Below, one piece after another: positions 1-6,310 of a DNA stretch of 7,347 nt. Origin of the DNA: Pirellulaceae bacterium (lineage in GTDB: Bacteria; Planctomycetota; Planctomycetia; Pirellulales; Pirellulaceae); the NCBI GenBank assembly GCA_013002105.1, contig JABDKS010000607.1, forward strand, positions 1-7,347, given 5' to 3'. Both the position numbers and the translations under genes were made by a program. Under the pieces are notes generated by a model. It had not been told where the DNA came from, made no database searches, and worked only from the letters and a program-made list of their open reading frames with translations. Numbering within the stretch: position 1 is the stretch's first letter; every line of letters starts with the position of its first letter.

Positions 1-693
1 CGTGAAATAGCTGAAGTGAATGGGTGTCCGCGTAAACGGCATCACCGTCACGGGAACTTCCCATAATTGGTGTCCATCGACGGATCGCTGATAAGGCCGA
101 TTGGGATTCCGCATCGACTTGAATCCACCATACAGTTGCTTGGCCTTCTCTCGCTGTTCGCCCTGGAGTTTGGTTCGCATCAAAAAGACCGCCCGAGCGA
201 TCGGGGCCATCGACGTTGGAAAAATCGATGCGTCATAGACGTAATCGTTTTTGGCCAATAACGTCAGCACCTGATCGGGACAGCTGAATCCTGGGCCGCG
301 AAAACCCAGCGGACGACGATTCAAAACACTGCGAATCCGCTGATCGGTCGTTTCAATCTCCTCGGTGATCTCATCCGGCTCCATCGTGTGCATCCACGGC
401 AGATGATTGAGCGAATGATTGGCCGGCTCCCATCGCTTCATGCGGTCAAACGACTTTACCGCCAAACAATCCCGGTCATCGGCCAAATCGCGACCAACGA
501 TAAAGACGGTTAACGGCAATTCGAACTCGCCAAGCACCTCGACAATTCGATCGGCGGCCAGTTGCAAGTAACTGGCCTTCTGCTGCCAATCGTCTCGACC
601 GGCGGCCCGCAGGTAGGCCCATTTGTTGTCAAAGTCGAGCGACAGACTCGCGATGGGGCGGCTGGCAGATGCACGGTTCTCGGTAGGGGTCAT
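1..693 (-). CDS. Polysaccharide deacetylase (NodB-like, carbohydrate esterase 4 type), C-terminus cut off by window edge
   Basis: The 231 visible codons start at an ATG at 693-691 and stay open to base 1, so the C-terminal part lies outside the window. The NodB-homology motifs are visible. Motif 1 is LSLDFDNKW, with acidic residues D20 and D22. Motif 2 is NHSLNHLPW, giving the metal-binding H-x3-H pair H93/H97. Motif 3 is FRGPGFS at 131-137. A late 'LWEVPVTVMPF' segment (about 210-220) resembles the family's conserved 'hEvP' strand. Enzymes of this family use a divalent metal to remove acetyl groups from sugars such as N-acetylglucosamine. No signal peptide or membrane segment is visible, so the visible part looks cytoplasmic. 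The ATG overlaps the TGA of the upstream glycosyltransferase (ATGA, 693-690), suggesting translational coupling and action on the same polymer. The exact substrate is unknown. Motif 1 departs from the textbook TFDD form, as in some exopolysaccharide-locus deacetylases. Confidence 0.9.
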   Translation of the reverse strand, partial: MTPTENRASASRPIASLSLDFDNKWAYLRAAGRDDWQQKASYLQLAADRIVEVLGEFELPLTVFIVGRDLADDRDCLAVKSFDRMKRWEPANHSLNHLPWMHTMEPDEITEEIETTDQRIRSVLNRRPLGFRGPGFSCPDQVLTLLAKNDYVYDASIFPTSMAPIARAVFLMRTKLQGEQREKAKQLYGGFKSMRNPNRPYQRSVDGHQLWEVPVTVMPFTRTPIHFSYFT

Positions 694-2039
694 CGGGCGA
701 CTCGCGGTAAGGTGCGATTCAACGACGCGTCGGCACTCTTAGAGTCCACGTCGTCAGCGCTCGCGTCCGCACCGCACGCGTCCTTCGCACTCTTGCGACT
801 CACCGGAGACTTCCCGCCATTGGGTTCGCTGCCGTCTGGACTGGCATCGATCCCCAGCACGCTACAAATCGACTCGATCGCGCCTTGAGAGGCCCATTGA
901 GGTGTGCGATGCGCGACCGTCTCGCGCGCTGAACGACGCATTACGGCAAGCTGTTCGTCGGAGGTGTCGAAGTAACGATCCAGGGCACGGGCAAGGCTTT
1001 GCCCGTCGGCCGGGTCATATTGCCAACCGTTTTCTTCGTCGCGGACCAGCGTGGTGACAGCTTGTGCGTAACCACTGCCGATCACCGGACAGCCAGCCTG
1101 CATCGCTTCGTTGACAACCAATAACCACTCGTCGGCCATCGTGGGTGCAATCAACGCGCTACTGCGAGCCATCAAGTAGGACAGATCCGCCGGGGCGACG
1201 TTGCCTAAGAAACGCAGCGTCAAATTGCTCGGAGTCTGCGTTGCTTCCAACTCCCCTCGCAAGGGACCATCGCCGGCAAATTGAATTTCGATAGCTCGCT
1301 CGGGACGTTGTCGACAGTATTCATTCAACTGACGGACCATCACCGCCACACCTTTTCGCTCACTCAATTGGCCAACGCATAACAACTGACCACGCAGTTG
1401 CGACTCGTCGCGATCAATTGGTCCGGTATAAACCGATCGGTCATCCGCCGCATAGGGAAAGTGATGCATCAATTGGTCGTCGACATCAAGCGACTGCAAA
1501 TAACGCTTGCAGGAGGGACCGTTGTAGGTCAGCGCGTCAGCGTGATTGACCAGATAACGACGAAGTCGCCGTCTCAAACGTCCGCGATGCTGCTCGGTGT
1601 GCTGGCTCATGTACGTACACAGCACGCTTTTTGTATGGGGGTGCTTGCGACAATATCGCACCACACCAAGCGATCGCGCACCCAACTCCAAGGACATGAC
1701 CACGTCGGGATTCAAATCGCGCAGGCGACGCGACGTGTCGTAGGGGATGTGCACATAGAGCGAATCACTGAATCCGGAGTCACGCTGCTTGCCACGGTGC
1801 TTCCAGCTTTGCCTGATCGTCCAGGTATCTTGCACGGTGACATTCAGTCCCGACCAATCGGGTGCAAAATCACGATTCGGTTCGATCGGTGTGCTCAACA
1901 ACACATGAAAATCACGAACTCGCGAAGCGATCGCCTGCAACACGCGGACTTGATACAGCGGGATGTAATGTGTCAGGAAAACGACTCGCGCATCGATGAC
2001 GTCACGTGATGCCGTGTCATCCATCGCCTGCCCAGTCAT
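690..2039 (-). CDS. GT4-type (group 1) glycosyltransferase with polar C-terminal tail
   Basis: This is a 449-residue protein if it starts at the ATG at 2039; a GTG at 2048 and an ATG at 2024 are alternatives, none with a strong Shine-Dalgarno site. It has the two-Rossmann GT-B layout. The N-terminal acceptor half begins at about residue 19 (VVFLTHYIPLYQVRVL). The donor-binding half begins near 218 with LLCVGQLSERKG and continues through FAGDGPL (about 254-260) and LRFLGNV. The nucleotide-sugar motif DEWLLVVNEAMQAG (303-316) aligns with the family's E-x7-E signature, but the first acidic position is D303 (followed by E304); the second is E311. It probably transfers one sugar from a nucleotide donor to the lipid-linked repeat unit at the cytoplasmic face. 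Residues from about 397 to the end are a Ser/Ala/Asp/Lys-rich, probably disordered tail outside the catalytic fold. Its start lies 11 nt after the sugar transferase stop, and its stop overlaps the deacetylase start. Donor and acceptor cannot be read from sequence. Confidence 0.92.
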   Translation of the reverse strand: MTGQAMDDTASRDVIDARVVFLTHYIPLYQVRVLQAIASRVRDFHVLLSTPIEPNRDFAPDWSGLNVTVQDTWTIRQSWKHRGKQRDSGFSDSLYVHIPYDTSRRLRDLNPDVVMSLELGARSLGVVRYCRKHPHTKSVLCTYMSQHTEQHRGRLRRRLRRYLVNHADALTYNGPSCKRYLQSLDVDDQLMHHFPYAADDRSVYTGPIDRDESQLRGQLLCVGQLSERKGVAVMVRQLNEYCRQRPERAIEIQFAGDGPLRGELEATQTPSNLTLRFLGNVAPADLSYLMARSSALIAPTMADEWLLVVNEAMQAGCPVIGSGYAQAVTTLVRDEENGWQYDPADGQSLARALDRYFDTSDEQLAVMRRSARETVAHRTPQWASQGAIESICSVLGIDASPDGSEPNGGKSPVSRKSAKDACGADASADDVDSKSADASLNRTLPRVAR

Positions 2040-2050
2040 TGCACACACGG

Positions 2051-3202
2051 CTATTCACTGCCCCGGCCAGTCAACGGCACAACGAATGTCTTCATGATCA
2101 ATCGCAAATCGCGAATCAACCCAATTCGATCGACATATTGCAAATCCATTCGCATCCATTCGTCAAACGACGTGGCGTTGGCTTTGTTGACCTGCCAGTT
2201 GCACGTCATACCGGGTTTCACGTCCAGACGACGGCGGTGCCACGGATTGCACGCACGACTTTCGTGCCAAGGCAGCGGACGTGGCCCGACCAATGACATG
2301 TCACCCTTGAGCACATTCCACAGTTGCGGCAATTCATCGATGCAAGTGGATCGCAAAAAGTCACCAGCCGTCGTGACTCGTGGATCCTTGGTAATTTTAA
2401 ACGCGGGCCCGTCGCGATGATTTTCCGATTGCAAATTCGCCTGCTGGGATTCGGCATCCACCACCATCGTTCGCAGTTTGTAGATTTTGAACGGTTTGCC
2501 TCGCAAGCCTTCTCGCGTCTGGGTGAACAATGCCGGTCCCGGACTGGTCAATTTCACCATCAACATGCCGCCAACGATCAATGGCGAACCAACCGTCAAT
2601 CCCACCAAGGCGCCCGAGATATCAACCAATCGCTTGACAGCCATCCGCATCATCGGTCGCGGCACCATGGGATCCTCCGCCGAGACACTGACATTGGCGT
2701 CATCGACACGCAACCATCGCTGTGACAGGTCGTCACCGTGACGTCGATTCCCTGACGGCGGAAAATCGTCCGGGTCAAAACCGTCGGGATCATGAACCTT
2801 GAGGTCCAATTTAACATTCAGTCCCAATCGCTCGGCTTGCAGCGTCAAACGATCCACCACCACACGACCACCCATCTCAGGTGTGTCGACTAGCAAAACA
2901 CCAAATTTGGCGGGACCCAAAATTCCCTTCTGGTCAGTCATTCGCAGGTGGCGATGCAACAGACGAATCAAAGACCGCTTGCGACGACGACGATTTTGGT
3001 TGCCGACTAATTCGATCGTGATGATGCAGAAGGGAAACGCGCGACGGGTCGCACGGATTCGTTCGCGCGCAATCTCACGGTTGAACGCGCCGGCAGTCAT
3101 GAACAATTGACTGTAGCTCGTTCCCGTCCAGCCGGTTAGATCGCTAAGGAAAGCTCCTAGCACGTTGATACATCCTGGTTGCACGACAGGGGTGACTCCC
3201 AT
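2051..3202 (-). CDS. Initiating sugar transferase (polyprenyl-phosphate sugar-1-phosphate transferase) with degenerate GGDEF-like N-terminal domain
   Basis: This is a 383-residue protein from the ATG at 3202; a TTG lies one codon upstream. The C-terminal half, from about 190, is a complete bacterial sugar transferase domain. It shows KRLVDI, then a hydrophobic membrane hairpin at about 194-219, SPGPALFTQ (220-228), KIYKLRTM (239-246), FKITKDPRVT, the catalytic Asp-Glu pair D279-E280 in CIDELPQLWNVLKGDMSLVGPRP, and VKPGMTCNWQV (328-338). Such enzymes move a sugar phosphate from a UDP-sugar to undecaprenyl phosphate, the first step of repeat-unit synthesis. The four-helix membrane region and CoA-binding-like domain of long WcaJ-type enzymes are absent. 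Instead residues about 30-135 are soluble and resemble a GGDEF fold, with LGPAKFGVLLVDTP (95-108) where an active enzyme reads GGDEF. No Shine-Dalgarno site precedes the ATG; a short ORF ends in a TGATG overlap with it. Another ATG at 3100 would remove 34 residues. The sugar transferred is unknown. Confidence 0.93.
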   Translation of the reverse strand: MGVTPVVQPGCINVLGAFLSDLTGWTGTSYSQLFMTAGAFNREIARERIRATRRAFPFCIITIELVGNQNRRRRKRSLIRLLHRHLRMTDQKGILGPAKFGVLLVDTPEMGGRVVVDRLTLQAERLGLNVKLDLKVHDPDGFDPDDFPPSGNRRHGDDLSQRWLRVDDANVSVSAEDPMVPRPMMRMAVKRLVDISGALVGLTVGSPLIVGGMLMVKLTSPGPALFTQTREGLRGKPFKIYKLRTMVVDAESQQANLQSENHRDGPAFKITKDPRVTTAGDFLRSTCIDELPQLWNVLKGDMSLVGPRPLPWHESRACNPWHRRRLDVKPGMTCNWQVNKANATSFDEWMRMDLQYVDRIGLIRDLRLIMKTFVVPLTGRGSE

Positions 3203-3252
3203 CAACCCAAGTCGAAAATTCTCATGTTGTAGCGTCGCTTCCCCGCAAACAC
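3202..3252 (-). CDS. Possible 16-codon leader ORF overlapping the sugar transferase start
   Basis: On the minus strand a GTG at 3252-3250 is followed by 15 further sense codons (peptide MFAGKRRYNMRIFDLG) and a TGA at 3204-3202. That stop shares its last base with the sugar transferase ATG at 3202-3200 (TGATG). The GTG has a good Shine-Dalgarno sequence, GAGG at 3263-3260, seven nucleotides upstream, whereas the sugar transferase ATG has none. This suggests that ribosomes reach the transferase by termination and re-initiation after a short leader. The peptide is basic and resembles nothing I recognise. The alternative is a chance ORF, or a frameshift or sequencing error hiding the real N-terminus of the transferase, since the reading frame shifts exactly at the overlap. 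Confidence 0.35.
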   Translation of the reverse strand: MFAGKRRYNMRIFDLG

Positions 3253-3404
3253 CGTTTCACCTCGTTGCAAATCATTCGCTGTGGCTACTTTTTTATTCCC
3301 ACAATCAAACTTTGCCTATCCCTCTTTTTTTGCCCTTTCTAACTCACCCTAGCTCGCGAAAAGGGGCATAAAAACCCGCATTCAGTCGCAAAACTACGGC
3401 GTTT
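3253..3404. other. Spacer inside the polysaccharide cluster
   Basis: This lies between the stop of the chain-length protein and the leader ORF. Its plus strand is rich in pyrimidine runs, with a T6 at about 3289-3294 and a T7 near 3325, so the minus-strand transcript is A-rich. I see no hairpin followed by a T-run in the minus direction, so no intrinsic terminator is supported. I see no convincing -35/-10 pair. The upstream gene probably reads through to the sugar transferase, but an internal promoter cannot be excluded. Confidence 0.5.
3258..3263 (-). promoter_or_regulatory. Shine-Dalgarno sequence of the possible leader ORF
   Basis: GAGGTG on the minus strand lies seven nucleotides (counted from GAGG) before the GTG at 3252. 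It is the only strong purine-rich ribosome-binding site close to the sugar transferase gene, and it serves the leader frame rather than the transferase frame. Confidence 0.35.
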
Positions 3405-5012
3405 CTACACTGCCACCGCCTCTTCGGCCTCCTGAACCCTCTGGTGGTCAGCATCCTGATCGCCGCCATTCTGATCCGCCCGTGACGGCTCCGACGAAGT
3501 CCTGGCGGACGAAGATGCCACTGGCGTATCTCGCATGATCGCTTGCAAAACACCGATCATCAGCCCGACGACACAGGCCAACACTAGTAACATCAATCGG
3601 GGCGGTCCCGATTTTTGCAGATTCAACGATGCGTTCTGGATCACCGCAACGTCCGACATCTGCTGTGCATCCAATTCATCGGCGATCCGTGATTCTTCCA
3701 GACTCTTTGCATGAGCCAAGTAGTTTTGCTGGGCAATCTCGCTCTGCCATTTCAAATTTGACAACGTGACTGCGTCTGAATTCATTCGCACCATGTCTTG
3801 CTGAGCACGCTGGACGCTCTCACTGAGCGTGTCAAAGCGACTTTTCAAGCCAGCCGCTTTGGCCATGGTGACTTCGTACTCACTTTGGACGCTCTGGTAG
3901 ATCGGATTGATCGCTTCGAGCGTCTCTTCGCGTTCCTTTCCTTCGGCATCCAAGATGCTTTGACTTTGCGACATCACCTTTTGCATCATTTTGTAGCGAG
4001 GATGCGTCGGCTTTAGCTTGGCGATTGCCTCGCTACTTTCGACCTGTTTTTCGTAAAATGCCGTCCGCATATTATCACCGGCCTGGCTGGCAATTCCCTT
4101 GGTGACTTCCGTGGGAACCCATTGCTCCAGTTCGGCCAAACGATTCTTCAGTGCGTTGGCGTGACTTTGTGCGTCAGCATACGCACTTTGTGCTTCGTCA
4201 CGCAGCAACTCCAGTCGCACGATGCGTTCCTTCATTGCGTCTTCGGCCGACGCGGCGCTCAACCAGCCCATCTCGCTCTTTGCGTCCTGCAGGGCACGCT
4301 CCGCCTCGGTCGCCTTCATTCGACTCTCAGCAACTTGTTGCTCAAAGAATTTCAGCGAACCCTTTGCCTGGTGCGCTTCGACATGGTAACGCTGATACTC
4401 GTCCATCAAGGTTTGAACAATCGTTTGAACCAATACAGGATCAGTACCTTGGCCAAAAACAGAAACCGTATGTCCTTCTTTGGGAATTGAGACGTCAACC
4501 CAATTTTGTACCTTCTTGACCGCGTTCTCCAACTGGATCTGCTCGGCGTATTGCGAAGAGGACAATCCATCGGCCTGATCGCGTGGACCTTCGCTGCCAA
4601 TCGTTGCCGATCCAAGTCGCGATTGCACCTTGGCAATCCGACGCTTTGCCTTGTCAACCCAATGCCTTGGTCGATTGATTTCTTCCACACCAACTTGTTT
4701 TGCGGTTCGCTCGGCGATCTCGCGACCGGAGAGCATTTTGGCGATGCTGATGACTTCACTCTGACGACTTTCCATCAACGAAATCGTCTTGGCACCTTGA
4801 GCGGTAGGATCGACCGCCAGAGCGCCACGACCTAATCGCACATACATCATCCCATCACTGACATACCGATTAGGCCACGCCATGACCAAAACGGCTAACA
4901 ACACCGACAAAACGATACCAGTCACGATGACCGAACCAATACGTCGGCGAATCGAGCCAACTAAATCGGCCAGGGTGGTGCTGGTCACTAAATCCGTGGG
5001 GTTTCTATACAC
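3405..5012 (-). CDS. Wzz/GumC-type polysaccharide chain-length determinant (co-polymerase), no kinase domain
   Basis: This is a 535-residue inner-membrane protein starting at GTG 5012; an in-frame TGA at 5024-5022 rules out a longer form. A short cytoplasmic N-terminus is followed by a first membrane helix at about 26-46 and the Wzz-type region (RYVSDGMMYVRLG, about 49-61). A long periplasmic part of mostly charged, Ala/Gln/Glu-rich coiled-coil helices runs from about 150 to 445. It contains LKPTHPRYKMM (333-343), matching the conserved 'HP' element of GumC-like proteins. The region before the second membrane helix (SDVAVIQNASLNLQKSGPPR, about 453-472) is the usual Pro-containing stretch, and the helix is at about 473-493. 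After it comes a 42-residue polar tail with no Walker motif and no tyrosine. Such proteins set polymer length or couple polymerisation to export. The protein is the first gene of the leftward cluster. A separate tyrosine kinase or none may work with it. Confidence 0.9.
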   Translation of the reverse strand: MYRNPTDLVTSTTLADLVGSIRRRIGSVIVTGIVLSVLLAVLVMAWPNRYVSDGMMYVRLGRGALAVDPTAQGAKTISLMESRQSEVISIAKMLSGREIAERTAKQVGVEEINRPRHWVDKAKRRIAKVQSRLGSATIGSEGPRDQADGLSSSQYAEQIQLENAVKKVQNWVDVSIPKEGHTVSVFGQGTDPVLVQTIVQTLMDEYQRYHVEAHQAKGSLKFFEQQVAESRMKATEAERALQDAKSEMGWLSAASAEDAMKERIVRLELLRDEAQSAYADAQSHANALKNRLAELEQWVPTEVTKGIASQAGDNMRTAFYEKQVESSEAIAKLKPTHPRYKMMQKVMSQSQSILDAEGKEREETLEAINPIYQSVQSEYEVTMAKAAGLKSRFDTLSESVQRAQQDMVRMNSDAVTLSNLKWQSEIAQQNYLAHAKSLEESRIADELDAQQMSDVAVIQNASLNLQKSGPPRLMLLVLACVVGLMIGVLQAIMRDTPVASSSARTSSEPSRADQNGGDQDADHQRVQEAEEAVAV

Positions 5013-5319
5013 GGCTTGGTCTCAATCTGCGGGAGGGGAATGGTGGGGGAACACAATTTGCCAAAGTGAGATTTGTCCGACGATTGTTCTCGAATAACAC
5101 GTCACGATCTGCATCATGAAACGTCGTCGTCAACAAGCCCAGACAATCTCTTCCCAGGCATCCCACGTTAGCCATTGGTCGCGATCGTTCCAGATGAGTT
5201 TGCCCCGTTACTATTTGTAGTCGGTCCCACACGGGAGGTGGTAACGATAAGGACGGATTTTCGGGCAATGAGCTCTGGGACGGCAGAAAAACAACGATTG
5301 CGTCTGCATCGACGACCTT

Positions 5320-5363
5320 AATCTGACCAGCGTGCGTCGGGAATCTGGCCAGCATGCGTCGGG
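5320..5363. repeat. Two-copy 22-bp tandem direct repeat
   Basis: Positions 5320-5341 and 5342-5363 are adjacent copies of a 22-bp unit beginning AATCTG and ending TGCGTCGGG. They differ at two positions only (A/G at unit position 7 and G/A at position 13). There is no third copy on either side. It could be a recent slippage duplication or a pair of binding sites spaced two helical turns apart. It lies about 310 bp from the leftward gene start and about 207 bp from the rightward one. Confidence 0.9.
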
Positions 5364-5442
5364 CAAAACAAAGACCCGCCAGCTCAACTCGCAGCGGTTT
5401 CTCAAACCACGCACGTCGTCCACCAGAGACTTAACGCGTAAT

Positions 5443-5471
5443 TTGCATGTGAATTCCTGAAACCGATACAC
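5443..5471 (+). promoter_or_regulatory. Weak sigma70-like promoter candidate for the rightward genes
   Basis: TTGCAT at 5443-5448 and ATACAC at 5466-5471 are separated by 17 nt. The match to TTGACA/TATAAT is poor. Position is the main argument: transcription would start near 5478, just before the foldable leader of the methyltransferase gene, and the -10 would sit in the loop of the 5456-5480 inverted repeat. Planctomycete promoters are poorly conserved, so this is only a candidate. Confidence 0.2.
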
Positions 5472-5480
5472 GGTTTCGGG
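5456..5480. promoter_or_regulatory. Hairpin / inverted repeat upstream of the methyltransferase gene (possible operator)
   Basis: The arms CCTGAAACCG (5456-5465) and CGGTTTCGGG (5471-5480) form a 10-bp stem with one T-G wobble and a 5-nt loop; the inner seven pairs are perfect. No T-run follows in the plus direction, so it is not an intrinsic terminator. As DNA it could be a dimeric regulator site; as RNA it could be a leader stem, depending on where transcription starts. Confidence 0.5.
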
Positions 5481-5485
5481 TAAAG

Positions 5486-5561
5486 TTTCTGCGTCACGAC
5501 CGGAGACGGACCCGTCGTGATCCACCGCTACGGCAAGCTAAATCCCCGTTTCGCAGAAAGG
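5486..5561 (+). promoter_or_regulatory. Candidate structured leader RNA occluding the methyltransferase ribosome-binding site
   Basis: TTTCTGCG (5486-5493) is perfectly complementary to CGCAGAAA (5552-5559). Immediately inside, TCACGAC (5494-5500) pairs with GTCGTGA (5514-5520), with two further G-C pairs (5502-5503 with 5511-5512) past a C-C mismatch. A weaker helix, ACGG (5530-5533) with CCGT (5546-5549), completes a possible three-way junction. The 3' strand of the closing helix includes AGAAA of the only Shine-Dalgarno sequence (AGAAAGG, 5555-5561) before the TTG start at 5570. If transcribed, this could switch translation on or off. I recognise no known riboswitch class. The pairings are seen in the sequence; the function is inferred, and chance pairing is possible. 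Confidence 0.35.
5555..5561 (+). promoter_or_regulatory. Shine-Dalgarno sequence deciding the TTG start of the methyltransferase
   Basis: AGAAAGG ends eight nucleotides before TTG 5570-5572. It supports the TTG start over the in-frame ATG at 5606, whose nearest purine run (GGAG) ends only three nucleotides before it. Confidence 0.55.
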
Positions 5562-5569
5562 CCCCCGAT

Positions 5570-6241
5570 TTGTCGCCAATCGCTCGAATCTTGGAACCGG
5601 AGTCCATGGAATCGGATCAGGAGGCCCGCGAATACGAAGAAATGGATCATAGCGCCGTCAACCGGATCTTTGTGGATGATTTGTTGGCGGGCGGCGAAGT
5701 CGGTCGCCGTGTCATTGATCTTGGCTGCGGACCAGCGGCGATTCCCATCGAACTTTGCAGCCGCGTGATGGACGTCGAAGTTCTCGCGGTGGACTCGTCT
5801 CATTCGATGCTCGATATCGCCAAAATGCAAATTGACTTCGCGGGTCTGCTAGACCGGATTTTCCTGGAGCTGGCAGATGTCAAAGATCTCGGCGACTTCG
5901 AGCAATCGCTGACCGACACGGTGATCAGCAATAGTCTGCTTCACCATTTGCCAGAGCCAGCTACGGCGTTGCAGAGCGCCTTGCATGTGTTACGTCCCAA
6001 CGGCCGAATTTTTATCCGCGATTTGGCGCGTCCCGATTCGCAATCACGTGTCGAACAACTGGTTGACCAGTACACCCAAGGCGAAACCGAATTCGCAAAG
6101 CAACTTTTTCGCCAATCCCTGCAGGCTGCGCTGACGATCGACGAGATCCGCGACACCGCCGGGGGGATTGGCATCAGCAAACAGCACGTTCAAATGACAA
6201 GCGATCGGCATTGGACAATCGATTGGCGTCAGGAAAGCTGA
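5570..6241 (+). CDS. Class I SAM-dependent methyltransferase, substrate unknown
   Basis: This is a 223-residue soluble protein with a Rossmann-type methyltransferase fold. Residues 48-57 (VIDLGCGPAA) are the glycine-rich SAM-binding motif I. D75 (VLAVDSS) at the end of strand 2 is placed to bind the ribose hydroxyls. ADVKDL (102-107) lies at the adenine-binding position. SNSLLHHL (120-127) is the strand-4 motif common in Methyltransf_11/25-like enzymes, and LRPNGRIFIRDL (141-152) is strand 5. The TTG start is chosen because of the Shine-Dalgarno sequence and because the N-terminal RILEPESM and EEMDHSAVNRIFVDDL segments look like conserved family sequence (from memory, similar to planctomycete homologues); an ATG at 5606 would drop the first 12 residues. 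It is the first of three rightward genes, 69 nt before thyA. Nothing identifies the substrate; a small-molecule or cofactor methyltransferase is more likely than a DNA or rRNA enzyme. Confidence 0.88.
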   Translation: MSPIARILEPESMESDQEAREYEEMDHSAVNRIFVDDLLAGGEVGRRVIDLGCGPAAIPIELCSRVMDVEVLAVDSSHSMLDIAKMQIDFAGLLDRIFLELADVKDLGDFEQSLTDTVISNSLLHHLPEPATALQSALHVLRPNGRIFIRDLARPDSQSRVEQLVDQYTQGETEFAKQLFRQSLQAALTIDEIRDTAGGIGISKQHVQMTSDRHWTIDWRQES

Positions 6242-6310
6242 AAACAGTACAACTGCGCCAGCGGTGCCCCGCCAACCACATGAATCTGAACGGAAACCCA
6301 AGCTTCAAAC

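Larger units (their letters stand above)
5013..5569. other. Divergent intergenic region with no convincing gene
   Basis: This stretch separates the leftward polysaccharide cluster from the rightward methyltransferase-thyA-folA genes, so it must hold, or receive, signals for both. Open frames on the minus strand (5355-5005 and 5525-5211) are Pro/Arg-rich, resemble no family and look like chance. It contains the 22-bp tandem repeat, a hairpin at 5456-5480 and a foldable leader at 5486-5561, each listed separately. A weaker inverted pair CGTTAC/GTAACG (5206-5211 and 5241-5246) encloses TCCC-ACAC-GGGA. No clear promoter for the leftward gene was found. Confidence 0.7.

Noticed and set aside
1398..2009. 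A 203-codon plus-strand frame antisense to the glycosyltransferase
   Set aside because: The minus strand here encodes a clear GT4 protein; the plus-strand translation is a mirror frame with no family features.
3344..3404. Possible terminator after the chain-length gene (GGG...CCCC then TTTT on the minus strand)
   Set aside because: The stem would be only three or four pairs around an A/T-rich loop, too weak for an intrinsic terminator.
5206..5246. Nested inverted repeats CGTTAC/GTAACG with TCCC/GGGA inside
   Set aside because: The arms are short (six and four pairs) with large unpaired stretches between them; expected by chance at this length.
5233..5252. Partial resemblance to the ops/JUMPStart element of polysaccharide operons (GGTGGTAACGA)
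   Set aside because: Only about eight of eleven bases match, it points away from the polysaccharide genes, and such elements are typical of enterobacteria.
5005..5525. Two minus-strand open frames (about 116 and 104 codons) in the divergent intergenic region
   Set aside because: They overlap each other in different frames, are Pro/Arg/Leu-rich with no recognisable motif, and one overlaps the start of the chain-length gene. They look like chance open frames.
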